A DNA stretch of 64,000 nucleotides from NCBI GenBank assembly GCA_963921825.1, contig OY997593.1:66820039-66884038 (forward strand), written 5' to 3'. The notes beneath the pieces were generated by a model. It searched no databases, had not been told where the DNA came from, and was given only the letters and a program-made list of their open reading frames with translations. Origin of the DNA: Erodium maritimum. Its lineage: Eukaryota; Streptophyta; Magnoliopsida; Geraniales; Geraniaceae. Positions within the stretch are counted from its first letter, which is position 1. Every line of letters starts with the position of its first letter. The position numbers and the translations under genes were made by a program. Of the stretch, positions 27,966 through 40,919 are shown in pieces.

Positions 27966-28130
27966 GTCAGTTCAATTCCATTCCTGATCAAATTTCACTT
28001 CCTCTGTAAATTTAAACTTTCAATTCCATTTTTCTGATGCCGTCTCTTTGATTGATTTGTTTTTTTTATCGTTATTTTGTATTGCTTCGTGATTTAGGGT
28101 TTCGTTGTTTTCTAACTTTTGTATCTTCAG
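27966..28130 (+). other. Probable 5'-UTR intron of SF3B1
   Basis: TTTCAG/GTCAGTTC at 27965/27966 and GTATCTTCAG ending at 28130 form a plausible GT-AG pair with a T-rich interior. It lies just upstream of the start codon. Confidence 0.55.
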
Positions 28131-28154
28131 ATTGGAAGAGAGATCGATTCAACC

Positions 28155-31100
28155 ATGTCGTCTACAGATCCAGAGATTGCGAAGACTCAGGAGGAGCGGA
28201 AGAAGATGGAGCAGCAGCTTGCCTCGCTCAGCGCCGTCACCTTCGATACCGATCTCTACGGCGACTCTGACAGGGGTGCTTACGTCAGTTCCATCCCTGT
28301 TAACGAGGATGAGGACGTTGCAGATGACAACAACAACAACGAGCTGGCCCGGAAACTCGCTTCCTTCACCGGGAAGGCCAGTAACAAGGACATTCCTCGG
28401 GGTGGTGAGGAGGATGAAGATATTGGGTTCAAGAAGCCGTCGAGAATCATCGACCGTGAGGATGATTATAGGCGGAGGAGACTGAATAGGGTGATTTCGC
28501 CTGAGAGGCATGATGCTTTTGCTGCAGGGGATAAGACCCCTGATCCTTCTTCGAGGAGCTATGCTGATATCATGAAGGAAGAAGCTTTGAAGAGGGAGAA
28601 GGAGGAGACCTTGAGGCTTATTGCTAAGAAGAAGAAGGAAGAAGAGGAGAACAAGGCTGCAGCTCCAGAGAAGAAAGAGGAGGCTCCTCAACAGAAGAGG
28701 AGGAACAGATGGGATCAGTCTCAGGATGGTGCTGGCGAAGCAAAGAAGGCTAAGACTTCATCGTCTGATTGGGATTTGCCTGATTCGACTCCCGGGATTG
28801 GGCGCTGGGATGCAACACCTACACCTGGTAGAGTGGCTGATGCAACACCTTCCATGGGAAGGAGAAACCGGTGGGATGAGACTCCCACACCTGGAAGGTT
28901 GGTGGATTCGGATGCAACCCCGACTGCTGGAGGTGTCACCCCTGGTGCAACACCCGCTGGGATGACATGGGATGCCACCCCAAAGCTGTCTGGGATGGCA
29001 ACACCTACACCAAAAAGACAGAGGTCGAGGTGGGATGAGACTCCAGCAACAATGGGCAGTGTTACTCCTATGCCAGGGGCTACACCTGCTGCTGCTTATA
29101 CACCAGGTGTGACTCCCCTTGGAGGGGTTGAGCTTGCTACACCAACACCTGGAGCCATCAATTTGCGAGGTGCAATTACACCTGAGCAGTACAATTTGCT
29201 GAGGTGGGAGAAAGATATTGAAGAAAGGAATCATCCGCTGACAGATGAGGAGCTGGACTCAATGTTTCCACAAGAAGGGTATAAGATTTTGGACCCCCCA
29301 GCCTCTTATGTGCCCATTAGAACACCTGCAAGGAAGCTTCTAGCTACCCCTACTCCGATAGGGACTCCTCTGTACTCTATCCCTGAAGAAAATCGTGGCC
29401 AGCAGTATGATGTTCCAAAAGAAGTTCCTGGTGGCTTGCCATTTATGAAACCAGAGGATTATCAATATTTTGGGGCTTTGTTAAATGAAGATAATGAGGA
29501 AGAACTGTCTCCTGATGAGCAAAAGGAGAGGAAAATTATGAAGCTTTTGCTCAAGGTTAAAAATGGTACCCCACCTCAGAGGAAAACTGCCTTGAGGCAA
29601 CTTACTGACAAAGCACGAGAGTTTGGTGCAGGTCCATTGTTCAATCGTATCCTGCCATTGCTGATGCAACCTACTTTGGAAGATCAAGAGAGGCATCTTT
29701 TGGTTAAGGTTATTGATAGGGTGTTGTACAAATTGGATGAGTTGGTGCGTCCATATGTGCACAAGATTCTTGTTGTGATTGAGCCCCTGTTGATTGATGA
29801 AGATTATTATGCTCGTGTAGAAGGGAGAGAGATCATTTCCAACTTGAGTAAAGCTGCTGGCTTGGCTACTATGATTGCTGCAATGCGCCCAGATATTGAC
29901 AACATTGATGAGTATGTTAGAAACACAACTGCAAGGGCCTTCAGTGTTGTTGCATCTGCACTCGGTATTCCTGCACTTTTGCCATTCTTAAAGGCTGTGT
30001 GTCAGAGTAAGAAATCATGGCAAGCTCGTCACACTGGTATCAAAATTGTTCAGCAGATAGCTATATTGATAGGTTGTGCTGTGCTTCCCCATTTAAGGTC
30101 CCTCGTTGAAATCATTGAACACGGTCTCAATGATGAGAATCAGAAGGTTAGGACAATCACTGCATTGTCTCTGGCAGCACTTGCTGAGGCTGCAGCTCCA
30201 TATGGTATTGAGAGCTTTGATTCAGTCTTGAAGCCTTTGTGGAAAGGTATCAGGTCACACAGAGGGAAGGTCTTGGCTGCCTTCTTGAAGGCAATTGGTT
30301 TTATCATTCCTCTTATGGATGCAATATATGCCAGTTACTATACTAAGGAAGTGATGGTTATCTTGATTCGTGAGTTTCAGTCACCTGATGAAGAAATGAA
30401 GAAAATTGTGATAAAAGTGGTGAAGCAGTGTGTGGGCACAGAGGGCGTAGAAGCAGACTACATTAGAAGTGATATTCTTCCAGAGTTCTTCAAGAACTTC
30501 TGGGTTAGAAGGATGGCCCTCGATAGGAGAAACTACAGGCAACTTGTGGAGACAACCGTTGAAATAGCAAACAAAGTTGGTGTAGCTGATATAGTTGGGA
30601 GAATTGTTGAAGATCTCAAAGATGAGAGCGAGCCCTATAGGCGTATGGTTATGGAAACAATTGAGAAGGTGGTTACAAACTTGGGTGCATCGGATATTGA
30701 TGCTCGACTTGAAGAGCTTCTTATTGATGGGATTCTGTACGCCTTCCAAGAGCAGACGAGTGATGATGCCAATGTCATGCTCAATGGGTTTGGTGCTGTT
30801 GTGAATGCTCTTGGGCAGAGAGTGAAACCATACCTTCCTCAGATCTGTGGTACCATAAAGTGGCGTCTGAATAACAAAAGTGCAAAGGTCAGGCAGCAGG
30901 CTGCAGATCTAATTTCACGGATTGCTGTTGTCATGAAGCAGTGTCAAGAGGAACAGCTGATGGGTCATCTTGGGGTTGTCTTATATGAGTACCTCGGTGA
31001 AGAGTACCCAGAAGTCCTGGGGTCAATTCTTGGAGCTCTGAAGGCTATTGTTAATGTTATTGGTATGACAAAAATGACTCCTCCTATAAAGGATTTGCTT

Positions 31101-31964
31101 CCCAGGTTGACACCTATCTTGAAGAATAGACATGAGAAAGTTCAAGAGAACTGTATCGATCTTGTGGGTCGAATTGCTGATAGAGGAGCAGAGTTTGTTC
31201 CAGCAAGGGAGTGGATGAGGATATGTTTCGAACTACTCGAGATGCTCAAGGCCCATAAGAAGGGTATTCGACGAGCAACAGTGAATACTTTTGGTTACAT
31301 TGCCAAAGCCATTGGACCACAAGATGTGTTGGCCACTCTTTTGAACAACTTGAAGGTTCAAGAGCGACAGAATCGTGTCTGCACCACTGTAGCTATTGCT
31401 ATAGTGGCTGAAACCTGTTCACCTTTCACTGTTCTGCCTGCCTTAATGAATGAGTACCGAGTCCCTGAGCTAAACGTGCAGAATGGTGTTCTGAAATCCC
31501 TATCATTTTTGTTCGAGTACATTGGTGAAATGGGTAAGGACTATATCTATGCAGTGACTCCACTTCTCGAGGACGCCCTTATGGACAGAGATCTGGTTCA
31601 TAGGCAGACGGCTGCTTCTGCAGTGAAGCACATGGCGTTGGGGGTTGCTGGGCTGGGTTGTGAGGATGCCTTGGTTCACTTACTCAACTATGTGTGGCCA
31701 AACATATTTGAGACATCTCCTCATGTGATAAATGCTGTTATGGAAGCTATTGAAGGGATGAGGGTGGCTTTGGGTTCCGCTGTGATTCTAAACTACTGTC
31801 TGCAGGGCCTGTTTCATCCTGCTAGGAAGGTAAGGGAAGTATACTGGAAGATATATAATTCACTGTATATAGGAGCACAGGATGCTCTTGTGGCGGCCTA
31901 TCCTATTCTCACTGATGAGCAGAGCAACGTATACAGTAGGCCTGAGCTGATGATGTTTGTCTGA
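28155..31964 (+). CDS. SF3B1: Splicing factor 3B subunit 1 (SF3B1/SF3b155)
   Basis: Core U2 snRNP protein that clamps the branch-site duplex and contacts the intron. Single coding exon, 1269 residues, the length of the Arabidopsis protein. The ATG at 28155 ([20 protein letters not shown]) is chosen over an in-frame upstream codon at 28119 that spans a likely 5'-UTR intron (GT 27966, AG 28130). The N-terminal part has Trp-containing U2AF-ligand motifs at about W186, W218, W240, W272 and W293 ([24 protein letters not shown]) amid TP repeats, phosphorylated in the family. From about residue 430 to the end is the HEAT-repeat superhelix. The human K700 site corresponds to K664 ([14 protein letters not shown]). 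A perfect 75-base tandem copy of the last 24 codons and stop follows in the 3' UTR. Intact. Confidence 0.97.
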   Translation: MSSTDPEIAKTQEERKKMEQQLASLSAVTFDTDLYGDSDRGAYVSSIPVNEDEDVADDNNNNELARKLASFTGKASNKDIPRGGEEDEDIGFKKPSRIIDREDDYRRRRLNRVISPERHDAFAAGDKTPDPSSRSYADIMKEEALKREKEETLRLIAKKKKEEEENKAAAPEKKEEAPQQKRRNRWDQSQDGAGEAKKAKTSSSDWDLPDSTPGIGRWDATPTPGRVADATPSMGRRNRWDETPTPGRLVDSDATPTAGGVTPGATPAGMTWDATPKLSGMATPTPKRQRSRWDETPATMGSVTPMPGATPAAAYTPGVTPLGGVELATPTPGAINLRGAITPEQYNLLRWEKDIEERNHPLTDEELDSMFPQEGYKILDPPASYVPIRTPARKLLATPTPIGTPLYSIPEENRGQQYDVPKEVPGGLPFMKPEDYQYFGALLNEDNEEELSPDEQKERKIMKLLLKVKNGTPPQRKTALRQLTDKAREFGAGPLFNRILPLLMQPTLEDQERHLLVKVIDRVLYKLDELVRPYVHKILVVIEPLLIDEDYYARVEGREIISNLSKAAGLATMIAAMRPDIDNIDEYVRNTTARAFSVVASALGIPALLPFLKAVCQSKKSWQARHTGIKIVQQIAILIGCAVLPHLRSLVEIIEHGLNDENQKVRTITALSLAALAEAAAPYGIESFDSVLKPLWKGIRSHRGKVLAAFLKAIGFIIPLMDAIYASYYTKEVMVILIREFQSPDEEMKKIVIKVVKQCVGTEGVEADYIRSDILPEFFKNFWVRRMALDRRNYRQLVETTVEIANKVGVADIVGRIVEDLKDESEPYRRMVMETIEKVVTNLGASDIDARLEELLIDGILYAFQEQTSDDANVMLNGFGAVVNALGQRVKPYLPQICGTIKWRLNNKSAKVRQQAADLISRIAVVMKQCQEEQLMGHLGVVLYEYLGEEYPEVLGSILGALKAIVNVIGMTKMTPPIKDLLPRLTPILKNRHEKVQENCIDLVGRIADRGAEFVPAREWMRICFELLEMLKAHKKGIRRATVNTFGYIAKAIGPQDVLATLLNNLKVQERQNRVCTTVAIAIVAETCSPFTVLPALMNEYRVPELNVQNGVLKSLSFLFEYIGEMGKDYIYAVTPLLEDALMDRDLVHRQTAASAVKHMALGVAGLGCEDALVHLLNYVWPNIFETSPHVINAVMEAIEGMRVALGSAVILNYCLQGLFHPARKVREVYWKIYNSLYIGAQDALVAAYPILTDEQSNVYSRPELMMFV

Positions 31965-32043
31965 GATGCGGCCTATCCTATTCTCACTGATGAGCAGAGC
32001 AACGTATACAGTAGGCCTGAGCTGATGATGTTTGTCTGAGATG
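31893..32043 (+). repeat. Perfect 75-base tandem duplication over the SF3B1 stop codon
   Basis: 31893-31968 and 31968-32043 are identical. Each contains GCGGCCTATCC, the codons for the C-terminal [10 protein letters not shown] and a TGA. The first stop ends the protein, so the second copy is 3' UTR. Identity over the whole length points to a recent event or an assembly artefact. Confidence 0.95.
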
Positions 32044-33923
32044 AAGTTTACTCTTAGGGACACAGCTTTATAATTCTCTTTGGCGTTTTGTCTGAATACT
32101 ATTGTAGCTAGGCGCTTTATTATGAAGCAGGACTGCATTTTTAGTAAATTGCCCTCTAGGGAGCTGTTTTGGGGAAGTATGTTGTTACTATCCTGACTTG
32201 GGCTGGTGTATTATGTGCTATCTCTTGTTCAGTTCATTGAGTTTATGCTCTATGCATTGTTCTTCGTTGCATTTGTCTTTTGAGTTTTATTTGCTGGACG
32301 GAATAAGATGTATCATGATCTATTGTCTAGCTGGTGGTGACTGGAGGTGAAGAAACAATGCCTAGTTATTGCTTGTGTGTAATTGGTATCCGGTAATGGT
32401 TTCTTTGTGTCAAAAATGGAAATTAATGTAGTTATTAATTGCAATTTTAACAACTAAGATTAAGTTTAAAAGAACTTTGCAATGTAATCCGTTTTTATAA
32501 CATTTGGAACAAGTAATCTTTAATTACTGCTTATGGTGCGGGAAAAATAGGGCTGTTTGCCGGCAGGTTAATTGGTACTGGAGAGGATTTTCGCCATCAT
32601 GTCAGAATCTTTTGTTCCCCAAAAAAATCCGTTGGCATCGACATTGAGCTCCAAAATACTGATTTCCCTTTTTGTCTGCTTCAATGTGTTGATTTTCCTT
32701 GTTGTCCTTCTCGACAATATCGTTGATACGATTACTCTATGAACAAGGTTGAAAGGAAGATGAAGACTAAATTTGAAGCAAAGGAGATGGAGATCTAAAA
32801 GCTGAAGCATTGTGCACGTAGTCTCTTTCGGCCTTCCTCAACCCTCACAGTGGTAAGATGGACAGACATGAATGCTAAGATCTGTCAAGAGATGATCTAC
32901 ATTTTAAAATAAAGGGAAGACACAAAACAGATAAGAAAAGAATGAAGGGGAAATGAGAACTTAGAACTACGAAATGGTAAAATAAGAATGATAGACGAGT
33001 CTTCAAGGGGACACCACAGAGATCAAGACTCAATTTTTATTATAAGAGGTTTTGAGTTAGATCTTGGATTTAGGTATGCACTTGTTGTATTGTTTATTTG
33101 TACTACGTTGTACTATTTTTTTTATTTCAGTTTAGAGTATGTAACGTGTTGTTACTATTCGTTATGTGCGTTCTTCATATGTATTTATTTATTCTCATTG
33201 ATATATAGAATTTGGATTTTTCTTCTTAAAATAAAGAATAACAGACGAAAATGCATGGGTGAGAAGATGCCCTTTTCAGATTAAGGCTCAACTATGTTCG
33301 ACGTGAGTCAATGATGAGAGATGATCAACGAACAAAACAACAACAAATGTGTGATTTTTATCTCCATAGATCAACGGACAATACGAAATATCAGACCCTT
33401 AAAACCAACTCTAGAATCGGTATCTACGCGATCTCTTCCTCCACTGGCAAAACATGCAGCGATTACACGGAAATCCGAATAATCACACTGCCAAATTTTC
33501 TAGTTCAAGACAAGTTATGATCACCCCAACAAGAAGGAATAATATGTTGTATGAGCAGACAAAGCCGAACTCGTAATTTCTCCTAAATTATACTCATAAA
33601 AGATTAAAAGTAACTGTAATTTTGCAATTATATTATTTTTGGATTGGAAAATAAGTAAAATAAAAAAAAACGTTAGAAAAATACAGAAAACATTTGTCGT
33701 ATTTAATGGTAAACATGAATGTGGTGGACCAACCATACCATTTTCTTCCTCAACTACCGGTCCGGAACCCTAATCCCCTCTCAACTAGGGTTCCCAATCG
33801 AATCAAATACGATTCGATCAGGTCTCTTCTCTTGCCCAACATCTCCCCCTGTTGCTGCTGGTTCTAATTCAATCGAATCACACCCTTTCCGATCCAGATT
33901 TCTCGTCTCTCTTGATCTCTAAA
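32044..33923. other. No gene seen; SF3B1 3' UTR then AT-rich spacer
   Basis: The first few hundred bases are likely SF3B1 3' UTR. From about 32460 on there are only short chance frames. 33760-33923 is the probable 5' UTR and promoter-proximal region of the following gene. Confidence 0.5.
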
Positions 33924-36556
33924 ATGCGATCTCTCGAAGAAATTACGGGACCAGATCCGGTAGTAGGTTCAATATCAGGAAATGGGTTGGGCTATTGGCT
34001 CTTCGAGTGCCACGGGTTCTGGCACAATGCGGCTCTTATTCTAGCATCGCTTCTCTTCGTGCTGTATTTGGGGTTTCAGGCCAAAACCAGCTTATCCAAG
34101 CTCAAGAACGGGAGGTCCCATATTATGATTTCCTATTACGTCTGTCTCTGGCTCGTTAGCTTGCTCAATCTCTGTTGGTGCTGCTTTCAGGTTTGTTATG
34201 TTCCAGTTATTTTTTTAGAATTGTTTATTTGCATTGAAACCCAGTTGAATGAGTGAACTGATTCTGTTGAATCCTTGCATAAAGTTTAAGTATTTCATTG
34301 GTGTATTAAAGGGATATGAAAGAGGTAGAAGTACCAGAATCATGAAAAAATAGGTGTAGATTAGTGCATGTAGCTTTAGAGGTTTGGGTTCAGAAGAGAC
34401 TTGCAAGCCAAGTTCTCAGCAACACTTTCATTTAAGAGTGCCATCAAAGACTTAAGTTCAATTACATAAGCGGAACCAATGCCCAATCACATAGGCAGAT
34501 GATAAGTCCGATTAACTTAAGTTGTTTGGCACATAAATTTAGTAGTTTTTCCTTAGAGATGGATTCCACAATGATTGTTAAGTAGCCATTGACGTAGGTT
34601 CCCGAGCTATGTCACCGTGATATGGCTAAACCAGCTTCTTAAGTTTTGTCAAGAGAACGAGTTAAGCTTACTGCATGAACAATTTGAAATGATACCTAGA
34701 CTCGATTGTGGATAAGATTTTGTTTATTGGGTTGTACTTCCAGTTTTGGTGCAGGTTTGTATGCATTGGCTGTACGCAGCGGGCTCACATAAAATTTTGT
34801 TGATGTTTTGAAATTTTAGGCTTCTGCTGTGTCTTATCCCCTAGGATCCTATGGTTTATGTGGTTGGTTTGGACTTTATATGATATCTTGGTTTGGATGG
34901 GATGCTCATCTGCTCATGTTCTCTTGTCCTCCCATCTCAAGATTCACCTTTAGAAAGCTAGTTATTTTTGCTAAGCCTCTCTTGTAGAGATGATTAGAAT
35001 ATTTTTGGATGAAGTTTAGTTCTTGAACAATCTCATGCTAGATGAAGAATTAACATAATTTTTCTTGCATCCTTTGTAAACTCAAAAGAAAGTTACTTGG
35101 GGATGTAATCGGAGAACTTTGATGAACCCTAAGTCGTACTTACATACCATATTATGGAGACTGTAAATATCTTTCCTATGTTTGAAACGAGAAAGGAATG
35201 GACAAAAGTTCACTACATGGCTTCTAAATTCTTATTAAGATATAGAGAACTGCTAAGTTTCCTTGATACCATTGGGAGTAATTGTTAAATACCACAGAAC
35301 TTCTTGCTCGTATACATACATATATTTGACTTTGCTCTGTTTATTGATTAACAAGGCATGGGAATGCAATCCTAACAAAGAAGCAGCATGGAATATACTA
35401 TCTTTATTCACAACAACTGGAATGCTGTTTTTGGAAGTGAGTTTGGTTGCCTTCTTATTGCAAGGAAATTATGCAAGCGGGTTGGAAGCCCTAGCACGGA
35501 CTTTTGTAATCTCAGGCTTCATTGTTGGATTGGATATACTTCTCAAGGTAGTTATTTTTTCTATTTTAGTAAACAGAGACGTCATTCAATTATATATCTA
35601 GCCTAAACTTATTTTCACTTGGATCCCCTTAAAATTCTTGATTGGGACTCTAGTAAAATTTTGCTAACGTCAGCTGTTGAATTTAATATGAGATACTGAG
35701 CGAATGCCATGATGCATCATAATATGACATCCATTTCGCGTGTCCTTTTTTACCAGGCAATTTATCTATTTGGGTTTGGGATCCCTTTATTCATTGACAA
35801 CAATGAACCTACACATCGGGTGAAGTGGAACTTATGGGTTGTCCATAGGCTTGTGCTTACTGCAGTTTATGGCTTCATATTGTTCATGTACCACTCCAGG
35901 TGGAGAGAAAGGCTACCTGGTAAGTTTTCTTGACAATGTGCACTTCTATAAGCTATCATATAGATCAATAGACCAATGTGTTACCTTCATTTTTATTCTC
36001 CTTGTGCAGCAAGACCTGCATTCTACAATTATATTATCGTTATGTTCGCCATGAATGCAACAGCGCTCTTTGCTTGTGCACTGACCGGAAATGGGGCTAG
36101 TTTTGGGTTCTGGTAACTCTCAATCTAATTATCTACAAAAGTTCATTCTAAACACTGTTTCACTCTCCATTTTCTTAACAGCCTTTTGATTTTCTCTCTG
36201 AACTCTCTTCCCCAGGTTGTATGGTGGGACAATTGTTTGCTACCATGCCTTCTATCTTCCTCTTATATATGTAACTTTCCTTCGGGACTTTTTCCAGGTC
36301 ATCATCTATACTATTACATAAACTACTCTCACCTCTTTTCTAAAAAAAATCTCTAATTACATTTTTCCGTTTTCCCACTCTTGTTACAATGTTAATACCC
36401 TTCTTCATAACCATCCAATTTAATTTGGTTGGCGATCAGCAACAGTCTGTGATAACTGCTGATGTGTTTCTGCTGATGCAGGACGACGATCTGCATTTGG
36501 ATGATGTATACTACTCAGAAATGAAGGATGCAGGTTTCTTAGATGACTGGGAATGA
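33924..36556 (+). CDS. CAND2/PMTR1-like seven-transmembrane protein (candidate G-protein-coupled receptor)
   Basis: Member of the plant candidate GPCR family related to animal TPRA1. The Arabidopsis member CAND2 is reported as a phytomelatonin receptor acting with the G-alpha subunit in stomatal closure. Six exons join in frame: 33924-34190, 35356-35547, 35757-35919, 36010-36112, 36216-36297 and 36482-36556, giving 293 residues against about 298 in CAND2. Hydrophobic helices include HNAALILASLLFVLYLGF, YYVCLWLVSLLNLCWCCF, TTTGMLFLEVSLVAFLL, LARTFVISGFIVGLDILL, RLVLTAVYGFILFMY and NYIIVMFAMNATALFACAL. The conserved tail is LDDVYYSEMKDAGFLDDWE. Intron 1 is 1165 bases. Family recognition is firm; the receptor function of this copy is inferred. 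Confidence 0.9.
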
Positions 36557-36696
36557 TGTGATTTCTTTTTGTATATCACATTAAAACGTAACTATTATAC
36601 TGTAAATGTACTTTGTATGGCAGGATTTCCAGAAACAAGAATGTGTAATAATTGTATCACAGGAAAAATATGGTTCCTTGCCTTGATCTCATTTCC

Positions 36697-36702
36697 AATA
36701 AA
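36697..36702 (+). terminator. poly(A) signal of the CAND2-like gene
   Basis: AATAAA 141 bases after the stop, in the convergent interval before the DiT1 gene. Confidence 0.5.
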
Positions 36703-37145
36703 AAGGAGAAGAAAAGTTACATTTGCTACAAATGCCATATGGGGGAAATAATTTCGCTGTAAACATCACTAAATGAACTCATAAGCACTTAATCCGGTTT
36801 AATCATCAGATCAGAAATTTATATTGCAGACCAGGAATCTAAACACGACCAGTTAGGTCATTCAAGAATCTTAAAAGCACTTATTCCGGTCTAATTATTC
36901 GATTTTTATATTGTAGATCAAGAATCCAGTTGATCAATCAAGCGTTGGTAGCAGATTCTCCATTATATTCCTCCCAAAAGATATGGTTTCAATTTCTCTG
37001 GGTTTTGACTACAAAAGCAATCTTTGTTGGCACAATGCTAAACTAAATAAAGCTAAACCTAATGTTGGAGTATCCTTGAGAAGGCACACAATGCAGAACA
37101 GTCTCTTCAAGAGACTGTAATAACTACTTACATAGAAGTTGAAAA

Positions 37146-39541
37146 TCAATATAGGCCCAAGAATTTCCACCAGAAAGTGCCTACTACTCCCCAAATGGTC
37201 GCATTAACAAGTGCCATTACAAATCCCATTTTGAATATATCGGGAAGCTCCACGTAACCAGCTGATAAACGAAAAGAACGCCTATCAGTGTCAAATATAA
37301 ATGAAACGAATAATGATTTAAGAATTATACAGGCTTATTTGAGAAAAAAGATAATACCTCCATAGTATACAGCAGCTTGACCACTGCTGTAATGTGTGAG
37401 AGCACCAAAAAGATTCGTGTTGTATGCTAAACCTAAAGCTGCCAAAACTCCGGGCACCCCAGAAGCCAAGTTCATAGCAAGAAATGCAGAGTACAAAGCT
37501 CCAACATGACCGGTTTGACTGGCAAATAGATAGTGGATTAGGAAGTATGATGCTTGAAGCACAATGAATGCAGCAGGCCAGCTCAAAGAGAAAGACTGAA
37601 GACAGTTGGCCACACAACCGGACATCCATGAAACGATACCAAGGTTTGTTAGTTGACCTGCCATGCCCACTAGAACAGCAAACCAAGCCAATGTGTCCCA
37701 TGCTGATTTTTCACTTAGGCAGTCGTCCCAATCAAGTACTCCGAGCAAAAGGAGTATTGATAAACCGATCATTGCAGCTACTACACTCGGTACACCAATA
37801 GCATCCCTGCATAAAGAAAATTCACGATGTATAAGATAAGCTCAATCTGATTCTGAAACTACACCTTTTGTATTTCTTGTTTTGGTTCTCTAGTGTGCTT
37901 ACCCACAGACCCACAAAGAGACAGCAAGAAGCATAGTACCGACCATGACCCATTCATTTTTTGATACAGGACCCATTTGCTCCAGTTTCTTTGCAGCCAT
38001 AGCAGGAGCCTCGGGAGTATCTTTGGTTTCAGGAGGATAGAGCTTATACAAGATATATGGAGTCGCTAGAAGAGACAGAAGTGCTGGTAAAGAAGCGGCT
38101 TTGAACCAAGCGACCCAAGGGCTTGAGACTACGACCCCAAGTTCTTCAGCTAATTTGAGACACAGTAGGTTTTGAGCAGCCGCAGTTAAAAATAGAGCAC
38201 TAGAATTGCCAGAAGACTGTCGCACAAGATAATACGTGTGTAAGGGCTATAAGGATCTCAAAATGACAGTTCATAGCAGAAAATACATTAAGGAATTTGC
38301 GAAGAACGAGACTGTACAATCTGCTATCCATAGAACCAATGCCACATTCAATGAGGCCATAAATCAAAAGGGCACACTTGTAAAACCTCCCATACGAAAA
38401 TGACCAAGGTTCATACATCAAACATGAAAACTTCAGCATTGCAGTGCAGAGTCTGGGAATTGGATTTAGACCTCAGATGAACACAACCACACCCAAAAAT
38501 CATACCCAAGTCTGAATTATGATCAGAATTAGTTCTTGATCATACATGAGGAAGCTACATCTACAGATTCTCCATGCCAATTTTCTGGTTTCTACTTCCC
38601 TTCCATAACATTCAGAAAATTATAAGATTAATTGGGTGAATCCCAAATTTGAAGCTTGATGAATAGTGTCACATATATCTAGAGTAGACAGTCCAATTCA
38701 CTTCAAACTTTACACAAATTAAATGAACAATTAGTTATCAGTAGCAAACCTGAAACTGGGACTGGACAAGGTAAGACCCGAGCTTCTTCGCCGACGGATC
38801 GCCAGGCTTGCTCCCGGCGGACAGTGCCAGAGACTTGATGATGGGCAAGAAGACCCCGCCTGCCCTGGCGGTGGTGCTGGGCATCGCCGGCGCAATAAGC
38901 GCTTCACTAATGGTCAAACCATAGGAGAGCCCCAAAGTACTCTTCCCCAACCACTTGACAAAATAGGTGGCGATTCTATCCCCGAGGCCGGTCTTCACAA
39001 ACCCTCGAGCGAAGAAGAAGGAGATGACGATCAGCCAGATCACCTCATTGGTGAAGGCAGAGAACGCCGTCGTGAACGGCAGCGTCCTGGTCACAATAGT
39101 GGTGGTGAGGCCGAGGAACGCCCAAGCACCCACCGGCAAGGGGCTGAGGACGAGACCCGCGATCGTGGAGAGGAAGATCGAGAGCAATTGCCATGCCTGA
39201 GGCGTGACCTCGACGGGCCTGGGGACCAGGAATTGGACGACGAGGCCGATGGATACGGAAATGAGTAGAGGTATCAGCTTGGCTCCTTGAGTGACTGTTG
39301 GCGGCGGCGGCGGAGGCGGAGAGGAGGACGAGGCGCGAATTGGGAAGTGGGTTTTGGTGGGTTTGAGCAGAGGGGGAAGGAGGGAGAGCGATTTGGGTGA
39401 TAGGGTAAGAGAGGAAGGTGATCGGGGAGAGGAGGGGTTTGTGGAGAAGAGGCGGTGGCGGGGACGGTGGCGGAGGAGGAGAGAAGTGCGGAAGGAGGAG
39501 GTTGTGGCGGCGGAGAGAGAGTGAAGCACTACACTCTCCAT
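37146..39541 (-). CDS. DIT1: Plastid dicarboxylate transporter, 2-oxoglutarate/malate translocator (DiT1 type)
   Basis: Inner-envelope antiporter exchanging stromal malate for cytosolic 2-oxoglutarate, feeding carbon skeletons to GS/GOGAT during photorespiratory ammonia re-assimilation. Four exons on the minus strand: 39541-38750, 38216-37903, 37806-37358 and 37261-37146, giving 556 residues, the family's usual size. About the first 80 residues are a Ser/Pro/Arg-rich transit peptide (MESVVLHSLSAATTSSFRTS, then a run of seven prolines). After it come about 12-14 membrane segments of the DASS/sodium-sulfate symporter family. Recognisable blocks include APAMPSTTARAGGVFLPIIK, FLTAAAQNLLCLKLAEELG, SWMSGCVANCLQSFSLSWP and GTFWWKFLGLY at the end. 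DiT1 is preferred over DiT2 from overall similarity; substrate preference is not proven by sequence. Confidence 0.93.
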
Positions 39542-40903
39542 TATGAGAGAGAGGGAAAGCTGCAGAGAGAGAGAGAGAGAGGAGCGAGAGGAAGAATTGG
39601 GTGATTAGTGTATGATATGAGTTTGGGCAACGGAAATTCCAAAGAGAGTGACGTTTTTTCTGATGTGAGGAGGGAAATCAATCTGAAAACTTTTAGTGTA
39701 GCATGTCCTTATTCCTTGTTTGTTTCCCAGGAAAATTGTTTGTGTCGTAACAGAGACCAAACATCAAATTAAGCTATAAATCTTTACTAAAGAAGTTTGA
39801 TGATCCAACCAAATAAGCTCTAACCAATGTTTTATATTTTGGAAGTAGCTCTAACCAATTAGCTAATTTGCCTTTGAATGGCCTCACAAAGTACAAACCA
39901 ATCCCCACCAAAAAAATTTGAAAACGTGGGAAAATAATCACTTTCCTCGAAAACGAAACGAACATGACACCCAATATCGGGCTAATGGGCTTTGAGTCTA
40001 ACGCAAAGTAAGATGGCGAACCAACATACAGCTTAAATATGGGCTTTATCTAGGGCCGGACTTGTATGATTTTATGGGCTTTTTAGCCATTTTCCATTCT
40101 CACAAATCATGTATAAAAAAGTTGATTTTTTAAAGAAAAAACAATAGGGTATGATTCAGGGTGTTTGTGGTCAGTTAAAAATAGAATTTCTAATTTCGCT
40201 TTGAAGGAATTCAACAACGGCACTAGTATAATATTTGCTCGGCTTTTAACAAACGATTTAACCAATGGGAAACTGGTTAAAATAGAACCAACCGAGATCT
40301 TATGATTTTCTCGTTGGAGCTCTTAGATCAAGAGACGAATTCGTCATACGCATTGAGAGATAAGAGTAAGAAAAAATAAATGAGATCGAAAGAGATGGTG
40401 TTTCGAAGTTTTAGTAGAACAACCATTGATGATGGAAAATAAAGAAAAAGAGGTGTTAGAGATAGGTTTAAGAGATATAAAGTCTTAACTCTTAGTAAGT
40501 TAATCTCAATATTCTCGTATTGTATTTGGTTTTGTAGATTAGATATACATGATTCACAACTTTCTTTAAAATTATTATGTCCATATTAAAGATTTCGCAT
40601 TATATAAACATTTATATTTTTAGGACAAGGCGGATTAAAGAATCCCTCACAAAGATGTGAAGGACCAAGAACAGGGTATTTATATACAAGGATCATGAAC
40701 CTCTTCTCATACCCACCCTTTTATCATCCCTGATCGCGAGACATAAATTATGCCATAAACACTGTGATTTTAGGAAGATCTAAAAAGTCCCAAAATAGAG
40801 GAAGTAAATACCATATAATTTTTCACTTTACGTTTAATTGAGTTGTCATTGTTTGTGTCCGTAGCAACAATTTTGTTAAAACATTGTTTCTTATAAACAG
40901 AAA
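39542..40903. other. No gene seen; DiT1 upstream region and AT-rich spacer
   Basis: Directly upstream of the DiT1 start is a (GA)n tract at about 39563-39582. The rest up to the next retroposon has no coding pattern. Confidence 0.5.
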
Positions 40904-40919
40904 TGAATGTTGAAATGAT

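Noticed and set aside
28149-29234. Long minus-strand and shifted plus-strand frames over SF3B1
   Set aside because: Shadows of the SF3B1 coding region; codon bias and homology support only the plus frame from 28155.
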